A stretch of 64,000 nucleotides of DNA from Tubiluchus corallicola (lineage: Eukaryota; Priapulida; Priapulimorpha; Priapulimorphida; Tubiluchidae). Within the stretch, counting starts at the first letter, position 1. Each line of letters begins with the position of its first letter. The notes below the pieces were generated by a model. That model saw nothing but the letters and a program-made list of their open reading frames with translations, did no database searches and was not told where the DNA came from. The DNA is taken from assembly GCA_030141605.1 (NCBI GenBank), contig JAQGDQ010000135.1:124001-188000 (forward strand), written 5' to 3'. The position numbers were made by a program, and so were the translations under genes. Shown piece by piece: positions 46,101-61,100 of this stretch.

Positions 46101-49100
46101 GCAAAAGTTTGGGATATACGATGTATAACCCAAAGCTTCTCTGTTTTTTTATTTATGGATATTAAAAAAACTGACATTTACTTCAAATGAAGAAAAGCAA
46201 AGACTGATAATATCGATAAAATTCCTTATTCTACAACATCTAATTTGACCAGTCGTATTTAAAGGAACCACAAAGGACTGATTGTGCTACATGCCACTTC
46301 TTATTTACACAGAATATATGTTTCTCATCAGACTGTACTAAGCTTAGGGTTTCGTATATTTTGAACTGAGGGCATCCTACGAAACACAATGAGCAAGCTC
46401 CTATCAATATGGTAAGAAAAACAAATAGGTTGTTCAAGAAAATGTTAAAAAAGCAAGAAGATGTTTGAGTTACCACTATAACTTCAAAATTTGCAAGAGT
46501 ACACAAAAAAAAACCCTGTAAATAGGAAATAGGAAGTAACACTGAGGAATAGAAAAATATCAGACCGACAACATAGCTAATTCTGTTCTTCGTTGTCAGT
46601 CAAAATATTACTATAACAGATTACCAGTTTGCTTAGTGAGAAGGTCATAAAGAGGAACAGTTGCCACACCCAGAAGTTCATCCAAGCCTTCCTGATCATG
46701 AACAACTTGATGCCAGAGCTCTATCTCGGCACAGGAATGTTCCAATATGGCTGCCAAACTGACTATGGCCCCATTATTTGCAGTTACGTGGAGCGGACAA
46801 GCCATTTCGGTACTGAATGAATACTCAGGGCAAAATGACTTGGCAACCGCACGTGTTTTCTTTGGTTCCTATACAAGAACACAATTGAAACAATAAAAAA
46901 GCTGTTGCTTAAATTGAAAAATGTACGAACCAATGGCTAATGGTGAAAAACAGCAGAAAATTTCTTCAAACTTGAAAAGACTTAAAAAGCACATGTCGCG
47001 ACCTGCTTACGGAATTATACACTGAACAATCATGCGCTGATAACTTTCCTTGAGGCAACGAAATGGATTTAACTTCATAGTCAAGTTACTGCAATTAGTG
47101 CATTTACTTGAAAACCCCCTCTTTTCCTTTTTCTTACTAAGAGGGCATGAGTGTAAAAAAAGATGGTAAAGAACGGTATAAAGTGGTACAAAAGTAAAAA
47201 GTGACACAAACATGTTCTTGTCTCAGTGTAAAGACACCTTGTTACAATTTCTAAAAAGAATTACTATAATTTTTGCCTTTTTTAACGTACTCGCATAGAT
47301 TCAGTAACCTGCGTATCATAATTATTTTAATGGAAGTGGTGCTGACAACCCACTGGCATAGCAGTGCCTAGTACACACAGGGCAATGTTTTATATTAAAA
47401 CCGATTGTCTGTAAAAGATGTGTATCAGGACCAGATGATTGACAATTTTAATTGTTTCAGTTGTTTGACTCTAGCAGTAGGACTGACTGCATTTTCAGAA
47501 TCAATTAATCGGATAGACAACCAGTTAAACAATTGATTATCACCGGTTTTTAGCTGCTTTCTGCTATTTTATGCGAAAGCAAGTGCACATGAAAACCCCA
47601 TGTTTGTGCTCACCAGAAACATTTTTGTCTAAATGTCAATGCCAGTGCTTCAAAAGTAACGGAACAATGGTAGCATCATATTTATTTTATCCCAATTACG
47701 GCTATTCTGTCATGGATTTTATGGATTTTCTGAAGAATAAGTGAAAATGGCATTGGTACTACAATCAATTTACATCGAGAGCTGAAAAAAAATCGTTGAT
47801 TGGAATTAAAAGCAGAAAATGATTATAATTGATTTATCAGTCATACCATCAGACTAGTTAACATGCTTACCTTAGATAGTAGACTGGGTAAATGTAAAAC
47901 AGCATAACCATTCACTCCAGTGCTGCTTGGATATTCCATTTTCCTGTTATTTCGTGCCAGTGACATGGCTGCAGCCTTTAATCCAGTTGCCTGAATTATT
48001 TGAACTGTTAAGCTCACTGTATCAGAAGCACTGGCTTTTAAACTTGTACTCGGCAGTGAGACTTTCATGCAAGTGTATTTTATGTTGACATCAATAAGTC
48101 CAGGAATAGCCGGCTAGTAAAAATACAAGTAGTATTAAAGTTGTATTACAAAATTTTAAACAAAGGTGGAGAAGTCATATGTGAAGAAAGGCCTGGTACA
48201 ATAAAAGAACTGATCCTTTATTATCCCTATGACTCTGGTAATTTGATTTTGAGCATTTTCTTCTTTTGAATACAGATTGGGCCACCGTAGACTCTGACAA
48301 AGCCTATGACTAGTGTTGATTGTTTATAGCTAGTTATCAAAGAAGAGACACTGGCAGAAGTGTTTAAGATATGAAATCTCTCACAAGCAGTTTTCTTGAC
48401 GGTCACCTATCCATTTACTAACTAGACTAGGTACTTTCTAGCCAATCACACAATCAGTTATTGTTCTAACTGTTTGAAAATTAAAGCAAGGAAAAAGAAA
48501 GTAAGAGAAAATATAAAAATTCTCTTACTAGTTCAGTGAAGCAGATACTTTTTAGCAAATTTTGAAATTTACACAAAAACAACATGACAGCTTGGCTATA
48601 TGTACAATTTGCTGGTATTCATTTACCAAGTAACATTGCAAGTAGAAGCATAAAGATTTACATGATTTGCTACCTGATTTAATGAAACTGCTTTAGACAT
48701 GTAATAAAGAGGAAGACTCGTGTTTTGTTCGTGAACTTCGCCGTGTTTCCCCAGTGTTACCATAGCACACAGCTTTGCTAGTGGAAGAGTTGCCTTAAAC
48801 CAGACAAAGTAGTAAATTAGATGTTAAAATAAATGAAATTTACTTTAGTGTTATGATGTCACAGTACATAAAAATATTTAGATGGGCAGAATATGTTGTG
48901 AAAGTTTAAAGTACCAAATTACATAAAATCAGAAACTTGGCATAGAAAATTTGTAAGCAAGAAAACGTCTAAATACCATTTCAAAATAATTTCCTTTGTA
49001 CAAAAGCATAAAGATGTAATGCTGTTAGCAGTTTTTTCTTTTGGGATAAGTACAAGTTTCAGTACAATACAAAGAAATCCTGACACACCTTAGCTATAAC

Positions 49101-52100
49101 TTGGTCGCGTATGTTGGGATGGTAGAAACGACACCAAACTTCAAATGGGAGACAGCCGCTAGAATCGCAAGTTCCAGCAAATGCAGTAAGAAGCTCTCGT
49201 TGCACCGGAATGTTGGACGGCAAAGTCAGTCGATGAATCTTGATACTGTTAAGCGTTGGATCAGGAATACAAAGTGCTGTGACAGTTTTGAATTCTTGTA
49301 ATTTCAGTGATCCTGTTAATGACAAATAACAATAGATAGATTTACAAACAGACGCAGTGCTCGGAACATCTGCTTTTTTCTCATCTGCCTTGAATCTACT
49401 ACATCTACTTTTGCAACATCTACGTGTATTATTATCCACCTTTCTTCAACATCTACATCTACATTATCTACTTTGGTACTTACAGGAAATTAAAATCTTC
49501 CTTGCATGTTACGAACCAAGACTGAGGTCATGTTAATCATAACAGCAAAAGTAGGCTGGGAATTGTTGTTATTATTGAGGCTTATGTGGTCATTTCTTTC
49601 CATGAGCAATTACAACCCGTTGTTAGATACTTCGTGTTCTTAAAAATCTATACCTTGTTTTTCCAATTATCTGAGAAAAATTACCAGGCCATTATCAGTT
49701 CATTATAAATTGACCATAGTTAGCAAATTCAGATTTATCATAATTATCTTTTCTGGGAAAAAAAATTTCAGTGGCATGTTAACACTACCAGTGCCTGTTT
49801 ACGTCTAATAATCCTTTACTAATTAAATAAGTGGCTTGACGATTGTCTAGTAAGCAGAACCAAAAATGTGGACATCAGTAAATTGTTTGATTTTTTCTTA
49901 TAATTATTCTATCAGCATTTATTAAAAAGTTGCTGGTTTTCTAGATTTAGTTTTTAAATATTGCGCTCTGTATGTATCCATCTTGCAATTTTCTTGGCCG
50001 TTGGATGGCGCCACGTTTCTGATAGATGCGTGTTTTTCTTATGATCGAGGTTGTCAGTAGAAAATATTCTAATTCTAATCAATATCAACTATTTAATACA
50101 CTATTATAAGTTTTTGACAACTGTTAGTTTCCGTATATTGCTGTTAGTTTTTCAAAATTTTATACATTTTGTTCATGCATTAAATAGCAGTCATTCGTGT
50201 ATCGTGTAGGGTGTATCAAACACTGCATACGGCCAATGTAGTAAATATTTAAAAAGCAGCCAATAAAATAGGAATAATACGAAAGAAAAGTTACCAACAG
50301 CATCACGTTCGTCACTAACAGGAAAGAGGTACTTGACGAAACAATCGGCCTCTCCCCATATCATCTCTCCTGGCAAAATGAGACCTCGTATTCCCTGAAC
50401 AGTAATTTCAAATGTGTGTTCATTTAGGTGAGCAGTCTGCAGGCAGCTGGTTGATCTAATGGCAGAAGCATTAGGTACAGTGTCATCATCATGCTGCATT
50501 TCTTTAAATTTATTCATCTGCTCTAACGAACCAACAGCGAATGTGACCTATAAGTGTCAAATTAAACAAAAGAATGTAGGTAAATGGTCAAAATTTGTTC
50601 TTAGCTATGACGCTAAACAACCATAGGCCTGATTGATAAGCGAATGGGTAGCCAACAAGAAAACCATTTTAGGCAGTTTCAATCTGCATATCATTTTTCT
50701 CTGGGTATTTCTCTTTTTCGTATATTCAAATTAACTTAAGTATCTAACCCTTATGGTTCACCTTAAGGGATTATCATCTGCCATACATGGCTAGATTCAG
50801 GTCCTGAAATAATCAATCCATCATCGGTATTAGCAGAAAAGTTCCTATTGGGTGCTAAAATCTGGATAGTGGCATGCTAATATGTAAATGGAAGAAACTA
50901 TCATAATATATAATGAAAACAGAAATAATGTAAGCACTAATATAAGCAAGTTTGGCTGCTCAAGAATAATACCTTAATGGTAGCAAAAGCATAAAATATT
51001 TACTTAAGTATCATATCTCACTTCACTGTTCGGCAGCTGAGAATACGTTTAGTATTGAATGGCTGATGTGCAATTGATCATCCAATTAATGGATGACCGG
51101 CTGATAACTGATAAACAAATCGTTTAAGATTTCAGTGCTGTTGCTTTTATCAATCTTGATACATTTGTAAACTATTTTCCTGGCAAATTAGTATTAACAC
51201 TAAAATTACGACTTCACGTGAACGTAATGTCACAATGTGCGAAATGCGTATTTACTGTTTTCATGTGTCCGTAACCCACAATCTGCGCTTCCCGCCATTT
51301 TTGGTCGCTATTCGTGAAAATGGCAACAATAATTTTTGGAAGCCATGTCTCTGTCGAAATCTAAGCGTGATAATTACAGCTGCTGAATTAGCTTATTACT
51401 GTACTATTAGACGAAAAAATTCAAAAGAAAGCACAGGTTTTGGGTGCCCAACATTTTGCAAGGGAGAGAACAATATGCATTACACATAACTACATGCTTC
51501 TTTCATCTCTCAAAAATTTAAATAAAAAAATATTATTGTTTATAGGTCTTAAAATTTTCAGAACGCCAAACAGCGAAAATGGTCACCAGAAACTTGAAAA
51601 CTCGGTATAATCACCTAGGCAATGGCGATTTCCTGTCTGCGTGTTGCTGCATGGTAAGTATTCGGATGACAGTGATCACATGCGAATGAAAGCGGATCAC
51701 GCGTTACGTACATTAGGAAACACTTCTACATGTTTAATGGCAAGTCTGCTGTACATGCATTATGGATCACGCATCACGCATTACGTTCACGTGGAGCGGT
51801 ACCTTAATGATATCATTGCAGGCAAATTAACATTAAGAGGAATGGCATTGCTTGTTGTCAAGCTGGATATATGTCTGCCTCCTGCCCCCGTTACTTCTAA
51901 TTTTCACCCACCAACCAGTTATTGGCTCTTAGTATCATAAGCAATTACAGCATAGGAAGTTTCAGCACTTACATGTAAAACTCCACATTGTGTTTGACTA
52001 ACAGGGTCGATGATAGGCAAGGGTCCGTCGGCAGCCATTACTGGATGTTGGCCTTTTAGTATTGTACTAGCAATCTCCGCATGACGAAACGCCATGTACA

Positions 52101-55100
52101 AAGCATGGAGTGAGACTTTCACCAAACCAATTAACTAAAAAATATAATTAAAAATTCCAAATAGAGTATTTATTTTAGTAAGTGCATCTGTGACACTTAT
52201 TAGTGGAAGTAGTTAGTCAATGTATGATTTTTTCTGCTTTTTGTCTTATTTTACTAATGTCGGCATGGTCATGTGGTTGAGATGTTTAGTGAAAACTCTT
52301 AATTATTTTTAAAATACAGCCAAACCTCTTTATAATGCCAATTTTGATTAATGCTAAATTTTTTTAGCAAAACAAAATGTATATATCTGCATAGATATGT
52401 ATGCATTAATACACCTCGTTATAATGCCACTCGCTAAAACGCCAACTTTTTTTTGCAGTTGCAAAGTGAGTGATATAACGAGGCTTGACTGTAGTAATAA
52501 AGCAACACCTATACTATTAATTATTAAGCCATAATTACTACATAATCGATATTACTGTGTCTTGTTTTAATGACTGCTGCTTGTTCCAAACTTCAATAGC
52601 AATGATGTTGTTTTTGCATCTTCCCAGAAATTGTTCATTCAGTAATATTGGAACTGCCTGCAATGAGTAAAAAAACAGCTGACCTGCCAACTCGACAATC
52701 TAAAATAATCTTAAACCATCTAACGCTTAAAGGAGATCTGATGCAAAATACTTACTTGAGGGCAAGTTTTGTTCCATGTGAAATGCACTTTTAGTTCAAA
52801 GTAACCGAAATTTGTCATCACAGCATCGTCCAAAAACAGAAATCAAAGCAAAAATATTTTGCAGTTTCAAAATTTAAAACCAAAATTCTGTACAGAACAT
52901 TTCTAATAAAAACCTGGATCAATCATCTATATTTATTAACATAAACAGAATTAGATGAGCACTGTAAAAAGTTAGTGCTTTCTCACAGTTACCAACTTAA
53001 AATTTTACTTGTAAAAGCAGTGTAATAAATAAATAAGTCATTTGTGTTGCCCTCATAATACTACTCAATACTAACCCTGTAAAGTCGAAACTGCGGATTC
53101 CTTGAGTCCCAATAAACTGGAGAGTTTAGAATGTCATCGGCAGAAAAGAGTCGACAGACAATATACGGATTAATCCCAAGTTGACTGCAACCACTAGAAC
53201 CAGTTACTCCATTTGTCTGCCTTTGTGGGAAAATGTTCTGCCCTTTCGAGATTACTATCATATAGTAAAGTGGTATCGTCTGAAATGAAGTAATATGGTC
53301 GCAAATAACGACAAAATAATATAAAATTGATACTTTGTAATGAAGTAGGGTATTGGTTGTATTTATGCAAACGAAGCTAAAACTTCAAAATGAAATCGAA
53401 AAATTAATAATCTGTTGTTTACTGGAGAATCCGAAAATGCTTTACTGACAAAGCTACAAGATATTTTTGCCTCATTCATAAGAAAAATAACGAATCATAA
53501 ATACTAAAATATGGAACTGTTATTGCATAAAACTTTCAGTTTTAACCAATTGATAATCAGACAGTCAATCTATACAAATACACCAAACTTTGGATGCAGA
53601 TCATTTAGTGGACATCCTAAGACAATCTATTTCTAGCATTATAGCACTTTTAATTCATTTAGTTTCAATTAATTGTTTTATTAACAGGTTCAAGTTGATT
53701 TAGCATTTTGTCCAATGATTTTCAGTTTCTTCTTTAATTCGATTCGTCCATTTCTTCAAAAACAAATGTACACAGCTAGCCGATTAAGGAATCATGGCTC
53801 TCACAGTCCTAACAAAGTGACTATTGGTCACTACTCACCAGAGTGTCAAATGTCAACTGAACTGACAGCACTGAGATACATAGTTTGGAAGAAATGTTAC
53901 CTTACCTGCTGGACGTGGTTGTGTCTGCTGGTATTTTCTGTTTCTAAGGGTTTTTCTCCCGGCTCAATTTGATTGGCTAGTGTTTGCACGCATACTGTGG
54001 CTGTAGATACTGGTATTACAGGGTTTGCTGTGGCAACTTCATCTGTGTTTCGTGCCTGTTGCAATAGTTTTTGGTATTCACTGTTTGATGAACCAAGTTC
54101 TATATGGATCTGTAGAAAAATAAATTTAGCTGTACTTTTACCAACAGCTGATGTAGTTTATCACCTCTTGGAGGGGTATTTGACCCCAGTGCTCAACAAT
54201 TTTTGCATGTAGTTCCTAGCATCAAACAGCTCTGTACAGCAGTTGTACACTCTCTTTAAGAAATTCCAGATACTGTAGTCCAGATGCTTAAATCCCATTT
54301 TTCTGATGACAAATCTTTATCAGTATGTAAAAACCATGCTGTAAACTGATTGATTTGTTTATTTTTCTGCTGTTATGTGGCTGTTTTCAATTGAGGATTA
54401 ACTGATATTGTTCTGACATTTAAATTTTTAATGTGCAAAAGAGCTTTTGGCCATAACTTAAAAACCATTAAACCATAAATTTGTAACTTACACAGCCAAA
54501 AGTTAAAGTATTTCCATATCATACTATAAAATTTTAACTTTGTAAATAAAATTAACATACAGATTTTAATTGTCTCCTTTCCTAATGGCAAATACTCACC
54601 TGACGAGCGACTCTGGAAAACACTAGGAACTAAACATTTTGAGAGTATGATTTTGGCAAATGGGGGAGTGCAGTATAGGGTGCTTCTAAATGCTAAATAT
54701 CTGGCGTGAGCATGACTTCACCCCTCAAAAGGCAAGCACTGACCTCAGATAGGTCCTGACACTGAACTGCAGATTAAAACTCGCTGAAGTCACTTATAAA
54801 TAAAAAAACACTATAGAATTTATTTGGCTTTTCTATCTTTAAAAGAATTCTTGAATTCTCCTTTTGTTTAAAACAGATAAGCAGATTGTTGATTGCACTC
54901 AACACGCCACGGTGCTTATTTCTAAGCTTAAACTAATATTATTACTACCTTGCAGTAACCAATAACTTCATTCCCTCCAGCACTAGTTCCTTTCCGCTTC
55001 TGTTTACTATCACTCGTGATTTGGCAGTTCCTCTCAAGTGATAAAGATTGTGTTTTCACCACTTCTCTTAAAGGCACGGTGAATTTGCCAAGCAGTAAAG

Positions 55101-58100
55101 AACTGGATTTGGCACTTTGTTGAATGAAAACCTTGACAACTATGTCCTGGTCCTGTCTCTCAACATCATGTGGAATCTAAAATAACACACAGAAATAATA
55201 CAATAATACACAATAATACACAGAATACATCTAAATATGTTTACCAGTTGATTCTAAAATAGCATTCTAATTATAATTTATTTATTTGCACGTCTGATAA
55301 AATTACAGTGTGCTGGAACAACCAGCGCCTACTTACAAATATTGCAGTTTACAATAAAGCACGATGCAAATTATGATGTCCCCAAGTTAGTAATCACACA
55401 GCAAAACTAAAATTAAATATTAGTTAATTAAAATGAATAAAAACAAGCTTTACATGTAATTATAGTCTGCATAAGAGTAAATTACAGTAAAAATATAAAG
55501 TAGTAATAGTACAACTATTGTATTAGCATATTGTATTAAACTAAAGTAGGCTCAACTAAATATAACTAAAAATTTGTAATACCAATAAAAGTATGCCACA
55601 AAATAAGGAAATATTTTCAATTTGTCATTAAAACTACATCTGTATAAGACGGATTTTAAAGCTTTAACAAAGTTTGACTGAACAGCTTCTTCTGGCAGTG
55701 CATTCCACAACGATATTGTACGTACAAAAAAATTATGTTGTCTTACAATTTTCCAACAATGTGGCAGGAACAATTTATAGGGGTGGCCCCGGATAGAGTC
55801 ACTGCTAAAAGTGAAACAATTATTAAATGCGTTAACATCAATCAAGTTTAAATCAGTTCATACAATTTATAAAGCATTGTCAGGTCTGCTTTCAAATGTC
55901 TAATTTCTAAAGATTCAAGTTTTAAAATTTCAAGCCTATGACTGTATGGAACACCCTGTTCTAGATGACTGGCCGAGCAAGTGGTGAGAGAACTCTCTCT
56001 GTACTTTTTCTAGTCTATCAGTTGAACCTATATAGACCTGAATACATTTGATATCAATGAAAGGATTCCAAAAGCTGTAAAAGACTTTAGTGATTGCAAT
56101 AACCTGGTTTCTAACAGCAAACACATGGGCACAGAAAAAAATACCTGAACTTTGCAGTTACTGTCAAAGATTGCAGCATTTTTGGTAACTCTCTGTGATT
56201 CAAGAACAATATAATCCTTCACATTTTTTCCAATATCTAGTGAAGCTGGAAACTCTAAGATGTACTTGCTGAAATAAACAAGTTATAACTTTATTAATAA
56301 GAAAAACATGCAAGATTGCAGGTGCATTATAAACACATTTGGAAATGCATATGATAATCCAAACCAAATTAACAAAAAATTTCAGTTCTGTTACACACTT
56401 TCTTCTAAAGCGAAATGGTAAATGCAAATACAATGTAACAACCAATTAACGAATCGAATAAAGGATGGTCGCTTCTCAATTCTTTTGCACCATTTATATT
56501 TTATAAGCTTGTCCAAACCACGTACCGTAGTGAGTGCAATACAATTTTTTAGTTAAAAACTTTCTTGTCAATTATTTTAACTCATTACAAGAATGTCTAC
56601 CGTCTATTCTTTACATTTTAATCAATTTTTCAACGTCCGGGGAAAGTTTAGGATCTGCTATATGCTATGGTAATTAATACAAGACAAAAACATGCAAGGT
56701 CTTACAATGGCCGTTTTGCAGGAAGAGGTGGCCGCCGGCTCAGTGATGTCTGGCTCCTCTGCACAGCAGACTCCATAACAGTAAATTCGTGCACTGTAAT
56801 AGAGATGTATTCCGCAAGGCGAAGAATCCGTAGCTGCTTTGTGGAGACGTCCTGTGGGTGATCTGTAATGGCAATCCGACGATAATACTTTAAAAATCAT
56901 TGACCACACACAATTTCTTTGTAAAGCAAGCAAGCAAGCTTATTTTATCATCATTTATAATAACAAGATAAGTAACCAAAAAAATTATAATTACAGCAGG
57001 CGCCTCTTAATAAACTCACTTTGGGACTGAATCCATTAACCGATGGGAGTAGTATTACTGGTTTAGAATTATGAACCACCAACTTAGTATGAACTGTAAA
57101 GGCTTTTAATGAATTTTAGAAATGAAGTAATGTTGTGATATAAAAATATTAATTTGTATAAGTGAATTAGCTTTCAAAAATTCTTGGGTAAAGAGGTTAA
57201 TTGCAGTGGAAGAGTGGGTAACAGATTTAAAGCAAAACTGCTATGGTAGCTCTACGTCATTATTCCCATGTCAATTTCTCACATGGTCATGCTTAACAAC
57301 ACATGTTATAAAAATTTGAGATGATTGTTGAAAAAATAATTTTAGGTATTTTAAACCTTCGGGTGTACAAAATTTTTCTCAGTTTGTTATTAGACTACCA
57401 GTCTCTAATGAAGTATCGACCTCAATTCTAGAAAAATATTTTAGTGAAATAAAACATGACTAGTTATTTAAATGTCAATAAAGTGTGGCATGTGGAGCAA
57501 GTGTTAAAAAACGAGTCTATAGCTTAGTTATTTTTACGACGTGGAGGTGTTGAAGTCTACTGACTTATTCACCTGTTTATGTTGTAGTGAGTTAAGCCTA
57601 TATATTTATCTTTTGTTAGTTGAACAATCAAAATATTAATGAGCGGTTTAGTTAAAAAGCATCATGTATAATTATTAATAATACAAACTAAAATGGTAAA
57701 AGTAAAAAATAAGAGTAAAAAAGTAAAAAAAATCAAACCTAACAAGTGCAAACTACAATAAAAAACATTGTTTTAAACCAAATTGAAACATCCAAACGAA
57801 ACATGGCTTTACACTTGGCTGTGAACTTACTTGGAGAATCAGCGAGTGTCACAGTAGTGACTGCGTTTGCGTTCAACCTTGATGGAATAGCATCAGTAGT
57901 TGTCTTGATCTATAAAAGTAAGTTATTTGTCAAAAAATCCACAAGTGACTAGTTGGAAATACAGGGTGTTTCAAAATGTTCTCATTGTAACCAATTGCAA
58001 CAGGAATCAAATGACAATTAGGTGGCCGAGTCTATGATTTATGAAAATCAGATTTTTAGTGGCATCAGATTTGTTTCATAAGTCTACCCCAATGATTTCA

Positions 58101-61100
58101 ATTTATACTTATGTGTCACACTCTCTTCTATTAATAGCTATGCAGTGATTGGACACCATTGCTCTACAGCAGGGGTTCCCAAACTTTTTAGACCATCGAG
58201 CTGTTCATAGAATCCTTGATTTCTCATCGATCCTCAGGCATGTACAAAAAAATAAATATTAATAATAACTACACAGATGTGCAGTTTCCATATACATTAG
58301 TAAAAGGAACTGCATACCAAACCCTGCTTTCCATATACATCAGTAAGTTGCTGTTCTGTATCCCCTCTCTCTGTGAATATCTCTCATAAATTATATGGAA
58401 ACGAAAAGGAAAAGCTGTTTACTGTTAATGTGGAAATCATAAGCAATGTACAAAATGTTGAATATAATATTGGAATATAATGCAAATACGCTACATTTGC
58501 ATTAACCCTAGTTTCAATACCAAACCCCCTTTACGACCCTTTTTGACCACTGGCGGTCAAATTTATCTTCTCCCTGGATAGTCCCATAAACCCCATATTG
58601 ACCACTTTGGAGACCCCTGCTCTACATTAAGCATGGTAGCAAAAGAAAACAATTGCAAAACCTCAAATGTATTCTAAAAAAAATTCCCAATTACTGAGTG
58701 TTTACAAAGACGAGCATCATTGATCGACTAGCTGCAAAGAAGATTGAAAGTCAAATTAGTGAGTGGCTTATGAACAAGCTATACAACTGTGATTTTCTAT
58801 TATAAACAAGAAAAATGGCAAAGTTGAAAATTTGAATAGCCACCATGTTTTTATTATATTTGGTGCTACAGGTATGTAGAAAATAGCAAGTAATTCACAA
58901 CAAACTGATCAGTAATGAATCAGTCAAAATTGTCAAGCTTAATTCAGAAATTCTATAACAAAGTAAAATATAATCGCAAAGATTTTATTGGATTAATAAA
59001 AAAATAAGTCAAATCAAGTAAATAAAAGGACTATGAGTGGAAATTCTTCTCTCATGAAATGGATAAAATTTTAAACATTCCAAATATTACCATGAAACAT
59101 GAGTCAAATGTGATACATAAATACAGCAGCCAGTAGAAAATATACGTTGGGTACATACACGGTTCCTTACCTGTTATATTTGGTTTTGCCCCTTTAACTG
59201 TCATGTGACCAGGTAGTTATCCAGGCAGACATTACTTGGCATGCAATTCAAGTTGATATGATGTGAAATTTGTGAATAGATTTGTATTGTTTTTTGCAAG
59301 TTATAAGCGCCAAAACTCAGGGAGACCACATGTAAGTGTCTAATTATCTTTGTTGTAACCACTTTATACAAATGGGGTCATTTCAAATGGGGAAATCTAA
59401 TTTAGTAATTTACCTGCATCAAACTTATATTTTTTTGCTAAAAACTCATTGCTGTAATTTATTATTACAGATAAAACGACAATTACTGCATATAAAACAA
59501 ATTTGGGTTTTCTGGACTTTAATGTAGTACAATATCACCGGTATGTTCTGGTTGTCATTCAAATACATGAGTCGTTACTGCTAAGCAGTTGCAAATTTCT
59601 ACTAAACTTATTTTTAGTTATCACTTTGGTATCAGAAACAATTAGAATTTTTGCGAGTATTAACAGTACCAAAACAACTTACCAGGGGCTGAAAACTGTC
59701 GACCTGGCATTCATTGTCTTTAGACTAAAAGATAAAAATCCACAATTATTTCTGTGTTACTAATAAGGTTAAACACACACAAGTGCACAAACACAATACA
59801 CATCACATGGAGATGCCTAGAAACAATAGCTGCAGGTCTTTTACTCATACAGATACAATAATAAATGTAAGTAAATGTTACACATTGTTTCGCTTGCTGT
59901 ACTTTCTCTAGTGGTAATAGACACAGTCTAGTAAAACTGTAAGTTCCAAATAACTGTATGTGATGTCCAGAATGAATCTACTATTGACTAATCACGTGAC
60001 ACTAGCGATGAATTTCAGAATTTGTTCAAAATTGTGACATTTTACACCATGGTAACCCTAGTACTATTTTCTGTCATGCGACACAGCCTTGAAGAATTGC
60101 AGAATTCATTAGAAAAATGGTGTATAATAATGATTATATAAAATACTTACAAGCTGTGCATAGAAAAGCTCGTGTAATATCTGTTCGTCATGCAGTGGAT
60201 CTTCCATATCACTGATATCATCGGTAACTTTTGGAACTGATTCGGCATGCAATGCATCTTCTCTCTCCTTGTTAGTCAAAAAATCACCCAAAAGCAAATC
60301 TACAAATTTGGAATTCAAGTCCAAAGAATCGCTAGGCAACTGATCACTGATGCGTTTCAATTGGCCGGCATGCATCTCATCATTCAGTGCCTGATCGTCA
60401 CTGTCCGCTTTTAAAATTTCTAGTAGTAGTTCACAAGACCTGGTGCTAAACAAAAAGTTTGTATATGTGAGCACTACTGAGCACTATATGTTATGTGCAC
60501 GTGAGCAATAATGTACGGTATCAAAGTTCCGTTTGACTAGATAAGGATAAGATATGTTAATAATTTACTGCAGTTATTGAGCATTATGTATTGAGTGCAA
60601 TTAATCATTCTAGGATAAATACCATTTTCAATGTTACAAATGAAGTCAAATTATTAATCGGTAGATTTGCCACACTAAAATAACCAATGGCACAAAAACA
60701 AAATGAGATATCCAAGAGCAGTGGGAGTAACACTTCGGCAGAGAAATTCCACACAAAATGTGAAACATTTTACATGAGATTCGGGCAAACAATGATAACC
60801 AAGGCCAACAAGCCTTTTTTGCACCCTACTGTGGTAAATGTACTGATTCTTTTGACAGTATTGGCGGTATTGAAAATGCTATTACAGGATTCTTCAATTT
60901 ACAAATGTTCGACTTGAAAACCCGACTGCCAATTAAACAAAACCAACTATAACTCACACTTCCTTCTCTTTTTTAAACAAATTAACTTTAAATCATTATC
61001 TGTTTCGATAAATTCATCATAGGCACTGCCATTCTTGGTGCGTGTACAGTACACACACAACTTGCTTTAGCATATTGTTGCACATTGCATGTTGCTTTAG

